A stretch of 50,206 bases of DNA from DALYLB01 sp046154695 (GTDB lineage Bacteria; Acidobacteriota; Blastocatellia; RBC074). Every line of letters starts with the position of its first letter. Positions within the stretch are counted from its first letter, which is position 1. A program made the translations under genes and the position numbers. The notes beneath the pieces are model-generated. The model ran no database searches. It saw nothing but the letters and a program-made list of their open reading frames with translations, and was not told where the DNA came from. This document shows positions 24,091 through 32,120 of the stretch, one piece after another. The stretch lies in NCBI GenBank assembly GCA_046154695.1, contig JBJXFI010000100.1:1-50206 (forward strand). Reading direction: 5' to 3'.

Positions 24091-26373
24091 CTATCTGGCC
24101 TCGGCGGCGTGCTTCATGATCGGCGGGCATTTGTCGCGGAGCTCGCGTTCGCGTCGCTTCATCTCCTTGTTCGAGGGCCACTTGAGTTTGCCGAGCTGGT
24201 CGTCGCCATAGTAGGGGACGGAGAAGACGCCGCGATCGGAGCGGAAGGCCTCGCCGGACTGCTGATCGACAACGATCCAGTCGAGATCGACCAGGATGGA
24301 ATTCCGATCCAGGCCGCCATCGGGGCTATTCGGATGGCCGATCTTGGTGATGATGAACGAGGGCAGCTCGGACTGGGCCGCCGCCGTGATGTCGCCCTTC
24401 ATCGCGCCAATCCATCCGCTCGGGCCCGCATAGCTGTTCTTGTTCCTGCCCTTGTTGGGAGCGAAAAGACGCGTGAAGAAGCCAAGATACCGTTCGGCGA
24501 AGGTGTCCTTGAATGCGTGGTTATGGAACAGGGCCAGGGAAGCGGGCGCCCGCATGAGATTGATCGGTCGATATTGCCGGTTGTTTCCGGGCTGTCCGCT
24601 GACGATGGTGACCATGGCCATGTCCTTGTCATAGCCGAGATAGCCGCCGCCCTCGCTGCGATCGTTTTGCAGGTCGAGCGACACGTTCCAGCCGAGCGTA
24701 TCGAGGAATCCGGGCATCTCGATCGATCGATGAAAAATGAGAAGGCGGCTGAGCTGGATATTGGAAAGCCGGCTCGGGTCGGTCTTTTCCGTGTAGGCGC
24801 GTTTCTCTTCATTGATCCGGTTGAGAAGGCGTCGGACCGTTCGGAAGAGGCCGTTTCTTCTTGCGATGTCGACCTCGCGTTCGAGCTCCTTGACCAGGTC
24901 GTTCCGGCTTCGCTCGACGATGCGATCGATCTTGATGTCCTTGACGGCGGCGAGAAGCGCGTTCCGATTGAGCAGCAGCTTGCATTCCTCTTCGTTATCG
25001 GCGATCTCCGCGAGGAACATGATGTCGGCGACCTTGACCTCTTCCGAGAGTTCCCGGACGAGCCGGGAGACCTTCGCCCGCTTTTCGGGAGTGAGCGTCT
25101 GCGTCAACACCGCGATACGCTCCATATTCCAGACCGTGGACGGAACGGGGGTCCCGATGCTTCTGAGAAAGGCCTTGGTTTCGCTGTATTGGGGCGACAT
25201 GAAGGCCTGCAGGATCTCCGCGTTATCCTTGAACTCCCGGAACGAGAGGAGGAAGAGGCGCGCCGATTCCTGGTTCAGATCCGGGCCGAACTCATCCAGT
25301 TCCCGTCGCAGAAACTGGGCGAAGGTCGGGCATTTGATCTCACCCGCCAGCCGATAGGCGGCCAGATTGAAGATGACCGCGCTGAAGGGGCTGAAATCTT
25401 TCGGCTGCAACTTGAGATCTTCCACGAAGGTATCGATCGACGCGAAGGGGATCTTGTGCTCTTCGCCGAGGACGAGAAGCTGCAAGGCGGGGGCAAAGGC
25501 GTTTCCGGAGTTGTCGGTCGACATCGCCGTGATCCTTGTGAGGAGCTGCTGGAACTCCTTGGGCGCGGACCGGCGCATCAGCACCTGGCGAAGCCACCAG
25601 GAATCGCCGACGCTCGCGAGCATCGGCCCGATGACATGATTGGGCACCTGGAACCGGTTGCTCAGGATCATCGCCGACTGCTTGAAGCGCGGCGCCTCGA
25701 AGGTGCCGAACCACATCGAATTGCTGATGCGGATCAACGACTGGGTTCCGATTCTTCCGTCGCGAAAGACGCCGGCAAAATAGCGCTTGATCGGCTCGCG
25801 GTTGGCCATGAGGATGGAATAGTTTCTGAGCAATTCCGGCCCGTATTCGGTCAGCGTGTCGATGGAATCATCGACGACGCGTCCATTTCGATCCTCGAAG
25901 CCGCATTTATACTCCTTGACGATCCGTTGGTACTGGCGCGCGTTGATCCCGTCCAGAAAAAACTGGCGCGCCTCCTCGCCTTCTTCCGAGAGCAGGGATT
26001 CTATGTGCCGAGGGCGGACGTCCGGGAACTTCCATTTCTCCGTCAACGCCTTTTCGATCCGCTCCCGCATGGGCGGAAGGCGGAAGACGCGCTCCCAGAA
26101 GGTGCGCGTATCCGGCGCCTGTCCCGCTGCCTCCGCGGAGCCGGCCGCGGGAACCGGTTCCGCCGGTTTTTGCGGCTGCACGGCGCCCTGCGCCGCCTTG
26201 TCTTGAGCAAGGCCCGCAATGACGGGAAGACCGGCGCGGGAAACGTGAACGACTCCTCCACGCAGATCCAGACGAGACTCTCCGCCGGAGACTCCCTGCA
26301 AGTCCGCCATCTTGTAGGTTCGTTCAATGACTGGTTGGTTCGGTATTGACGCTGGACTGATCATCATCATCAT
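24091..26373 (-). CDS. Large orphan protein, possible JAMM-like C-terminal domain
   Basis: I do not recognise the family of this 760-aa protein. It begins with four methionine codons and a Pro/Ala/Gln-rich linker (about 35-100), with no signal peptide. A mostly helical, charged central region (about 105-560) contains stretches such as WWLRQVLMRRSAPKEFQQL. Near the C-terminus EGGGYLG (E574), HNH (617-619) and KGDITAAA (D661), followed by FIITKIGHP, are arranged like the E, H-x-H and D ligands of a JAMM metalloprotease fold. The start at 26373 is supported by GGAG just upstream and by a promoter whose -10 lies downstream of the alternative ATG at 26433. It is monocistronic. Confidence 0.7.
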   Translation of the reverse strand: MMMMISPASIPNQPVIERTYKMADLQGVSGGESRLDLRGGVVHVSRAGLPVIAGLAQDKAAQGAVQPQKPAEPVPAAGSAEAAGQAPDTRTFWERVFRLPPMRERIEKALTEKWKFPDVRPRHIESLLSEEGEEARQFFLDGINARQYQRIVKEYKCGFEDRNGRVVDDSIDTLTEYGPELLRNYSILMANREPIKRYFAGVFRDGRIGTQSLIRISNSMWFGTFEAPRFKQSAMILSNRFQVPNHVIGPMLASVGDSWWLRQVLMRRSAPKEFQQLLTRITAMSTDNSGNAFAPALQLLVLGEEHKIPFASIDTFVEDLKLQPKDFSPFSAVIFNLAAYRLAGEIKCPTFAQFLRRELDEFGPDLNQESARLFLLSFREFKDNAEILQAFMSPQYSETKAFLRSIGTPVPSTVWNMERIAVLTQTLTPEKRAKVSRLVRELSEEVKVADIMFLAEIADNEEECKLLLNRNALLAAVKDIKIDRIVERSRNDLVKELEREVDIARRNGLFRTVRRLLNRINEEKRAYTEKTDPSRLSNIQLSRLLIFHRSIEMPGFLDTLGWNVSLDLQNDRSEGGGYLGYDKDMAMVTIVSGQPGNNRQYRPINLMRAPASLALFHNHAFKDTFAERYLGFFTRLFAPNKGRNKNSYAGPSGWIGAMKGDITAAAQSELPSFIITKIGHPNSPDGGLDRNSILVDLDWIVVDQQSGEAFRSDRGVFSVPYYGDDQLGKLKWPSNKEMKRRERELRDKCPPIMKHAAEAR

Positions 26374-26416
26374 ATGCTCCACGCTCCGATTCCGATGAAT
26401 AATACAAAGCCCGCAT

Positions 26417-26446
26417 ATCGTACGTGCACCCATTCGAAAGAGTCAA
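26417..26446 (-). promoter_or_regulatory. Sigma-70-like promoter for the large orphan gene
   Basis: On the minus strand TTGACT (26446-26441) and TACGAT (26422-26417) are spaced 18 nt apart. The expected start near 26410 leaves a leader of about 37 nt. The alternative ATG at 26433 falls between the two hexamers, which argues for the downstream start. Confidence 0.5.
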
Positions 26447-26547
26447 CGAAAAGTGTGTGTGAACTGCGTATTCTTTGTAGATTGATCGGATTTGATTTCC
26501 CTCGTGGCTCGGAACGATCAAAAAAACGGAAGGCAGGCTCAGATTGA

Positions 26548-26613
26548 GACATCTCCGTCTTGGATTCGAGGGCGGGGCAATCCCAATCCGATTTACCGCG
26601 AGGCGGAGATGTC
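26548..26613 (-). repeat. Inverted repeat downstream of the flavin oxidase gene
   Basis: GACATCTCCG (26548-26557) and CGGAGATGTC (26604-26613) form a perfect 10-bp inverted repeat with a 46-nt loop. On the minus strand it lies just beyond the oxidase stop, and a run of T residues (26520-26526) follows further downstream. It may contribute to 3'-end formation, but it is not a classical terminator. Confidence 0.4.
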
Positions 26614-26625
26614 GCGTGTCTGGAT

Positions 26626-27774
26626 TTAGAAAACGGCCCTGCGGCGCAGGGTATCTTTGGTTCGCAGCATGAATCGCGGATCGGTCTCTACGCGGGCCGC
26701 CAGCAACTCGGCGACATATTCGCCGATCGCGGGGCCGTGTTTGAATCCATGGCCGGAACCTCCGCCGACGAGCCAGACATTCTCCAGATGCGGATGGCGA
26801 TCGATCAGGAAGTCGCCGTTCGAGGTGTTCTCATATTGGCAGATGCGCGTTTCGAGGAGGGGCGCGCCCGTCATTGCCGGAAAACGCCGGGCGAGGAACT
26901 CCCGTGTCTGCGACAGGATCCCGGGCGTCGCCTGTCTCTCCTCCGTGTCGGGGTCGATGGGGGGGCCGTGGCGGTCGAGCGCGATCTTGAATCCGCGGTG
27001 TTCAAGATCGGGCAGGCCGTAAAACTCCGCGCCGAAATCGATCCAGGCCGGCATTCGCGGGGAAGAGAAGCTTGCGTCTGCCGCGGGAACGCCAAAGAAG
27101 AAGACTTCCTGCCGCGTCGGTTGAATGCGGCCGAGGAGGAGTTCAGGGAAGAGTCTCGGAAGCCAGGGGCCGCATGCAAAAACGAACGCGCCGGCCCCGA
27201 CCTTCTCCCCGTGAGAAGTGGTGACAGTCTCCAGCCGTCCGCGTCCCGACGGCGGTTCGATCGCCGCCGTCAGCTGTGTCCCGCCTCGTTCCCGCACCCG
27301 CCGCGCCACCTCCTGCACGCACCGGCGAGCCATCAGCACGCCGCTCTCCGGTTCATGGAGCGCCCAATCGACATCGCCAAATTCAAACTGCGGGAATCGA
27401 TGCGCGAGCTCCTCCCGGCGAAGCTCCTCAAACCGCACGCCGACATTCCGCAAGGTCTCAATCGTCGCCGTTGTATGCGAATCATTTTCGCGCGCCAGCC
27501 GCAACACCCCCGTGCAATGAAACAATCGCTGCCCCGTCTCTTCCGAAAGCGCCGCCCACTCCCGCAACGATCGGTGCGCCCAGCGCGTGTAAATCTCCTC
27601 CGCGCCATAGCCCATGCGAATGATGCGGGACTCTCCTCCCGAACTCGCCCGACTGTTGCCCGCTCCATACGCGTCCAATAACCCGACACGATGCCCCCGC
27701 TTCACCAACTCATACGCCGTCCAGGAGCCGAAAACTCCGGCCCCCACCACGACCACGTCATAGGTCTTGATCAT
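26626..27774 (-). CDS. Sarcosine/N-methyltryptophan oxidase-like FAD enzyme
   Basis: This 382-aa DAO-family flavoprotein oxidises a secondary amine or N-methyl amino acid, giving formaldehyde or an imine product plus H2O2. VVVGAGVFGSWTAYEL is the Rossmann ADP-binding loop, and SGGESRIIR follows as in monomeric sarcosine oxidase. ICQYENTSNGDFLIDRHP aligns with the segment holding the covalent-FAD cysteine, and this cysteine is present. GGGSGHGFKHGP is the C-terminal FAD-contact motif. The ATG at 27774 has GGAG upstream; an in-frame ATG at 27828 lacks support. The real substrate is uncertain. Confidence 0.88.
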   Translation of the reverse strand: MIKTYDVVVVGAGVFGSWTAYELVKRGHRVGLLDAYGAGNSRASSGGESRIIRMGYGAEEIYTRWAHRSLREWAALSEETGQRLFHCTGVLRLARENDSHTTATIETLRNVGVRFEELRREELAHRFPQFEFGDVDWALHEPESGVLMARRCVQEVARRVRERGGTQLTAAIEPPSGRGRLETVTTSHGEKVGAGAFVFACGPWLPRLFPELLLGRIQPTRQEVFFFGVPAADASFSSPRMPAWIDFGAEFYGLPDLEHRGFKIALDRHGPPIDPDTEERQATPGILSQTREFLARRFPAMTGAPLLETRICQYENTSNGDFLIDRHPHLENVWLVGGGSGHGFKHGPAIGEYVAELLAARVETDPRFMLRTKDTLRRRAVF

Positions 27775-27816
27775 TTCAATTCTCCGTGAAAACTGGGATT
27801 GGGTTGAAAATCCAGG

Positions 27817-27844
27817 TTGCCGCATCATCCTGTGGGGCTATAAT
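27817..27844 (+). promoter_or_regulatory. Sigma-70-like promoter for the diguanylate cyclase gene
   Basis: TTGCCG (27817-27822) and a perfect TATAAT (27839-27844) are spaced by 16 nt. Transcription would begin near 27851, about 75 nt before the ATG at 27926. Confidence 0.55.
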
Positions 27845-27925
27845 AAACGCGCCTTGCTGCAACCGATCCCCCATTAATAAATTCTGGCTGCCAGATTGAA
27901 AAGAGCGAGAGGACCGCGTTCACCG

Positions 27926-28675
27926 ATGAAAGCATTCGAAGCGGAATGGGAGTCGTTGAGTGCGCTGAGCGAGCGTTTACAATCCGTCGCCGGGGAGATG
28001 GATATAACGGCGTTCGTTGGCGCGGCGATGGAGGCGCGCGCCGCGATGCTGGCGCGGGTGTTGGGGGGGGGCGGGGACGAGGAGCGATGGGGAGAGCGGG
28101 TCGAGATGTCGATCCGGTTAAGCCGGGAGATCGACGCCCGTCTTTCTCGTGCGGTGAAGAGAAGCATCGAATGCCGGATGGAAGAGCTGGCGGACCAGGC
28201 CCGGCGGGATCCGTTGACGGGATTAGCGAATCGAGCGGCCTTCGCGGATCGGTTGCGGGAGGAAGCGGCGCGCGCGCGCCGGTATGGACGGGAATTGTCG
28301 TTGGCGATCTTCGATGTCGACCGATTCAAACAGGTCAACGACAGTCTGGGGCACCTTGCGGGAGACGCGCTGCTGCGGAAGATCGCGGCCGCGCTGCAGT
28401 CCTCGCTACGACGGACCGATTCCGTCTACCGTTATGGGGGGGATGAGTTTGTGGCGATATACCCCGAGACCTCGGGCCATACGATCGCGACGGTGCTTCG
28501 ACGCCTGGAGAATCGATTGGGCGCGTTTGCGGCGCCGGGCGCGCGCGTCGGGATCAGTTGGGGGGCGGCGTCCATTCCCGTCGATACACGAGAGGAGCAG
28601 GAATTGATCCGCATCGCGGATCAACGGCTGTACGAAAACAAGAGGAGAAAACAGGAGCTTGCCGCCGGCGCGTGA
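27926..28675 (+). CDS. Diguanylate cyclase (GGDEF domain)
   Basis: This 249-aa cytoplasmic protein synthesises cyclic di-GMP from GTP. A helical N-terminal region of unknown sensing role (about 1-90) is followed by the GGDEF domain, starting at DPLTGLANRAAF. The active site is an intact GGDEF (YGGDEFVAIYPE). RRTD five residues upstream is a match to the inhibitory I-site (RxxD), so product inhibition is likely. The ATG at 27926 is used; a TTG at 27896 is possible. The gene is followed by an orphan histidine kinase on the same strand without an obvious response regulator. Confidence 0.9.
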   Translation: MKAFEAEWESLSALSERLQSVAGEMDITAFVGAAMEARAAMLARVLGGGGDEERWGERVEMSIRLSREIDARLSRAVKRSIECRMEELADQARRDPLTGLANRAAFADRLREEAARARRYGRELSLAIFDVDRFKQVNDSLGHLAGDALLRKIAAALQSSLRRTDSVYRYGGDEFVAIYPETSGHTIATVLRRLENRLGAFAAPGARVGISWGAASIPVDTREEQELIRIADQRLYENKRRKQELAAGA

Positions 28676-28767
28676 GGGCGGGGGGGGCGAAGGGGGCATC
28701 CACGCGCCGCGAGGCGGTTTATTACGGATGCGTGAAGACCGTGCGATCTCGTTCGCAGCATCGTTCT

Positions 28768-30738
28768 ATGGCCGAATCTTCCCAAAATACATCGCAAACC
28801 AAACGCCGGCGCAAGGCGCGTCGGAGCGCCTCCGCGACCTCGAACCAGAGTCCTATCTACACGGTGCTTGTGGTTGGGTATGTGATTCTGTTGTTCCTCA
28901 TCTGGCTGACGGGGACGATCGGGGTCAGGACGATCAATGAGATCAGCATTCTGGCGGGGGAACAGGCAAATGATTACAATCGCCGGCTGACGCTGGCGCT
29001 CAACATCCGGTACGCCGCCGCCAATGCGATCGTGGAGGCGCGCCTGATTCGGGGATCCGACGTGCGGCGGATTCCGGTCCCTCCGTTCCGTCGCAAACTG
29101 AACGAAGCCAGAAATATTCTTCAGAAACGGATCGACGATGGACGTGACCTGTGGGGAAAGAGCGATTCGCCCTCGATGGTCTCTCCGGACGAAGTTGCCG
29201 CCTGGAAACGGGTCGAGTTGGCGGCGGAGAAGTTCTGGACGACGCTGGCATCCGTCGAGAGCAGGCCCGGGGCGGGCGCCGGGATGCCCACGGCCGGAAA
29301 GGCGCAGATGGCGGCGGATGTCACCTCGCCGATCCCGCCGGCGGCGCCTCTCATTCCGCTGGAATCCCAGCCGGTCCCGCTCGCTCCGGAGTCGGATGAG
29401 TTTCTGGGGGCGCGCAGTCAACTGGAAGAGGCGGCCGACAATCTGGCCAAGGCGGTCATCAGCGTGCGAGACAGCCTGCTCAACAAATATACCGTCCAGC
29501 AAATGGATTCGTCCAATTCCGTGAGCTGGACGCAGTGGATCGCGCTGACCCTCGGCGTGGGAATCGCGGCGATCACATTCTCGCTTGTTCAGCGACAGAT
29601 CAGAGAGATTCGGCGGGCGTCGCAGGAAGAGCAGGACGCCAAGGATTTTGCGCGCTCGGTCTTCGACAGCCAGTTGAACTACATCATCGTCGTGGGACGC
29701 CAGGGAGAGCTGCTTTCGGTCAACAAGGCCTTTCTCAGCAGCCTGGGGCTGCAATCGAGCGCCCTCGTCCTGCAGGACTATCACGCCGCCTTCTCTCACA
29801 TGCCGGACATCGCCGCGTTTGTCGGAAAGACGCTCAAGAGTTCCGACGAGATGATGGTTCAGCGGGAGCGCATCGAGGTCAAGACCCGGGATGAACGGCC
29901 CGCAACGCCGGCGCAGACCGAACTGCGCGTCTTCGACGTTTCGCTCTATCCCCTGCTGCTCGGCGGGCGGCCGCGCGGGCGGGTGATCGTGCTCGTCGAT
30001 GTCACCACGGCGGAAAAGCAGCGCGAGGAGCTGCGCAAGAGCCGCACCCTGAGCACGCTCGGACAGGTCACCGCGCAGGTCGCTCACGAACTCTACAACC
30101 CTATCGGCGCCGTCAAGCTCAACATTGAACTGCTGGAGATGCAGCTCGGGGGGAACGACGACGTAAAGCATACGCTCGGCCGGCTCAAGCGCGGGGCCGA
30201 ACATCTTTCGACCATTGCCCAGGATCTGCGTTATCTGACGAAGCCGCGCGATCCGGAACGGAAGCCGACCGATCTGAACAAACTGCTCGATGAGGTGGTG
30301 GAGCTGGTCAGCGACCGGCTGGAGCGGACGCGGATTCGCGTCATACGAAACTATTCCCGCGAGCTTCCCGAGGGCGAATACGACTCCCAGCAGTTGCGGA
30401 AGGTCTTCCTCAATCTGCTGATCAACGCGGTCGAGGCCTCGCCGCAGAGCGGAGAAGTGGAACTGCGCACGACGGTGATCACCAATGGCCGCAGCATCTC
30501 CACCGCCGGAGTCAATCGCTCCCGCGGCGTGCTCTCCATCAGCGTCATCGATCGCGGCGTCGGCATGTCGCCCGAGACGAAACGCCGCCTCTTCGAGGCC
30601 TTCTATACGACGAAACGCAATGGAACCGGTCTGGGGATGATGATCACGCAGGAGATCATCAAGAAGCACGGCGGGAAAATCGAAGTCGAGAGCGAGGAGG
30701 GGCGCGGAACGATGGTCAATGTCTATCTTCCCGTATAA
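28768..30738 (+). CDS. Membrane-bound sensor histidine kinase with PAS domain
   Basis: This 656-aa inner-membrane sensor has a basic N-terminus and TM1 about 31-53. A periplasmic loop with a Pro/Ala-rich stretch follows, then TM2 about 253-275 and a PAS-like region about 290-410. The HisKA box VAHELYNPIGAVK carries the phospho-accepting H440. The HATPase domain shows NLLINAVEASP (N box), DRGVGMSPE (G1), FYTTKRNGTGLG (F/G2) and a final GTMVNVYLP. The start could also be a GTG at 28732, 36 nt upstream; the ATG gives the expected short basic leader. No response regulator adjoins, so it is an orphan kinase and its signal is unknown. Confidence 0.9.
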   Translation: MAESSQNTSQTKRRRKARRSASATSNQSPIYTVLVVGYVILLFLIWLTGTIGVRTINEISILAGEQANDYNRRLTLALNIRYAAANAIVEARLIRGSDVRRIPVPPFRRKLNEARNILQKRIDDGRDLWGKSDSPSMVSPDEVAAWKRVELAAEKFWTTLASVESRPGAGAGMPTAGKAQMAADVTSPIPPAAPLIPLESQPVPLAPESDEFLGARSQLEEAADNLAKAVISVRDSLLNKYTVQQMDSSNSVSWTQWIALTLGVGIAAITFSLVQRQIREIRRASQEEQDAKDFARSVFDSQLNYIIVVGRQGELLSVNKAFLSSLGLQSSALVLQDYHAAFSHMPDIAAFVGKTLKSSDEMMVQRERIEVKTRDERPATPAQTELRVFDVSLYPLLLGGRPRGRVIVLVDVTTAEKQREELRKSRTLSTLGQVTAQVAHELYNPIGAVKLNIELLEMQLGGNDDVKHTLGRLKRGAEHLSTIAQDLRYLTKPRDPERKPTDLNKLLDEVVELVSDRLERTRIRVIRNYSRELPEGEYDSQQLRKVFLNLLINAVEASPQSGEVELRTTVITNGRSISTAGVNRSRGVLSISVIDRGVGMSPETKRRLFEAFYTTKRNGTGLGMMITQEIIKKHGGKIEVESEEGRGTMVNVYLPV

Positions 30739-30834
30739 GGCTGCACGACGAAGAGAGCGGAGAAAGCCGGGGGGAAGGGATGAAACCGTCTCCTGGTGTT
30801 CTCCGCGGCTTGTATCGATCTTTCTCTGCTCGGG

Positions 30835-30978
30835 GGTAGACCCAATACCTTTCAAATCGCGCGGTGCTCATATTGAGCATCAAGTCTCCTCGCGGAAAGC
30901 GGACTTCCTCATCTTTTAATGTCTCTTTGTCGTCCCCAGGGCTCCTCCGCCTTATTTGAAAGGTAGTGGGGTTAGACC
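30835..30978. repeat. Imperfect inverted repeat pair resembling REP/RAYT ends
   Basis: GGTAGACCCAATACCTTTC (30835-30853), continuing as AAAT, and its near-complement ending at 30978 (ATTTGAAAGGTAGTGGGG, then TTAGACC) are imperfect inverted copies of about 23-25 nt. They flank about 96 nt. GGGGT..AGACC ends with an ATTTGAAAGGTA core recall the ends of REP-associated transposon repeats. No transposase is inside. The right copy overlaps the stop region of the Nfu gene. Confidence 0.6.
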
Positions 30979-31520
30979 GAGATCACTTCGAGATCGGGAT
31001 CGACTTCTTCCTTGAGCATGTGTTCGATGGCCATGAGGGTGCCGCCGATGGAGCTCGGGCAGCTCCCGCAGGCGCCCTGATAGCGAATCAGGAGTTTTTT
31101 GTCGTTCAATCCGAGGATCTCGAGGCCGCCGCCGTCGCCCGCCAGACCTGGGCGGACCTTTTCATCGAGGACCAGATTGATCCGGTCGAGGAGCGGGTCG
31201 TCTCCCGGGGTGACGACCGGCTTCGACTCCACGGGCGGGGGGAGGTCGGAGATGGCGGGCGCGGAGCGAATGGGCTCGGCCAGTTTTCGGAGCATGTCCT
31301 CCCAACTTACCTCTTCCTCCTTGTTCACGGTGATGAAGCGATCCATGTAGAAGACGGACGTGACATTCCCCACACTGAACAGGGAGGTCGCCAGCGGATC
31401 GGCCTGCGCGGAGTCGGCGCTTTGAAAGGACCGGGAGGTTCCCGTCGTGATCGGCTCCTTCAGGATGAATTTGACTGCGTTCGGATTGGGCGTATATTCG
31501 ATATCGGCGATCTTGGGCAT
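30972..31520 (-). CDS. Nfu-type Fe-S cluster carrier (Nfu_N plus NifU C-terminal)
   Basis: This 182-aa protein carries and delivers [4Fe-4S] clusters to apoproteins. The N-terminal Nfu_N domain (about 3-88; YTPNPNAVKFIL) is followed by a flexible proline-rich linker. The NifU-type domain (about 108-178) has C151-x2-C154 in QGACGSCPSS. The two cysteines from each monomer bind the cluster in a dimer. Length and domain order fit. AAGAGGAAGC precedes the ATG. A good promoter lies upstream at 31574-31601. Its stop codon lies within a repeat arm shared with 30835-30857. Confidence 0.92.
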   Translation of the reverse strand: MPKIADIEYTPNPNAVKFILKEPITTGTSRSFQSADSAQADPLATSLFSVGNVTSVFYMDRFITVNKEEEVSWEDMLRKLAEPIRSAPAISDLPPPVESKPVVTPGDDPLLDRINLVLDEKVRPGLAGDGGGLEILGLNDKKLLIRYQGACGSCPSSIGGTLMAIEHMLKEEVDPDLEVISV

Positions 31521-31573
31521 GCTTCCTCTTTCTTGTCTTCCCCTGCATATTCTGTCATTTAAAATGAATGTAC

Positions 31574-31601
31574 ATTATACAGGCGGATTTCTCGCGGGCA
31601 A
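31574..31601 (-). promoter_or_regulatory. Sigma-70-like promoter for the Nfu gene
   Basis: On the minus strand TTGCCC (31601-31596) and a perfect TATAAT (31579-31574) are separated by 16 nt. The start would lie near 31567, about 47 nt before the ATG at 31520. Confidence 0.55.
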
Positions 31602-31697
31602 AACGACGCTCGATCAATTGCCCTGCCGGCGGAGTCGCGCCATAATCGGTGAGAGGTTTTCTTCTCCAATTCCATTCATCGGGTGAGAGGCGATGGA

Positions 31698-32111
31698 ATG
31701 AAGTCGCATACGAAGTATCTCGTTTTCAAGACCGGTAAAAAGCGCGATTACATCAACATCTCCGAAGACGTGGAGCGGGCGGTGACGGAAAGCGGAGTCC
31801 GGGAGGGGCTTGCGCTGGTGTCGGCGATGCACATCACGGCGGCGGTCTATGTCAACGATGCGGAAGACGGCCTGATCGAGGATATCGATGAATGGCTTGA
31901 GCGCCTCGCACCGGCGCGGCCCGACTATCGCCACCATCGAACAGGGGAAGACAACGGCGATGCCCACCTCAAGAATCTGCTCGTTCATCATCAGGTGCTG
32001 CTGCCGATCACGAAGGGCCGGCTCGATCTGGGACCCTGGCAGCAGGTCTATTATGCGGAGTTCGACGGGCAGCGGCCCAAACGTGTCATCTTAAAAATAA
32101 TTGGCGAGTAA
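31698..32111 (+). CDS. YjbQ/UPF0047 family protein
   Basis: This 137-aa small protein belongs to the YjbQ family, whose members have weak thiamine phosphate synthase activity; the physiological role is unsettled. Family signatures are MHITAAVYVND and HRTGEDNGDAHLKNLL, followed by LPITKGRLDLGPWQQVYYAEFDG. The ATG at 31698 is preferred to a GTG at 31683 because GAGAGG lies 7 nt upstream of it. The gene lies 9 nt before the exchanger gene, suggesting one transcript, though a functional link is not evident. Confidence 0.9.
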   Translation: MKSHTKYLVFKTGKKRDYINISEDVERAVTESGVREGLALVSAMHITAAVYVNDAEDGLIEDIDEWLERLAPARPDYRHHRTGEDNGDAHLKNLLVHHQVLLPITKGRLDLGPWQQVYYAEFDGQRPKRVILKIIGE

Positions 32112-32120
32112 AGGTATCGA

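Noticed and set aside
24109..26349. Open frame of about 745 codons opposite the orphan protein
   Set aside because: The minus strand has the promoter and a Shine-Dalgarno; the plus reading is Leu/Glu/Asp-rich with no hydrophobic-core pattern. Some doubt remains because the minus-strand protein is itself unrecognised.
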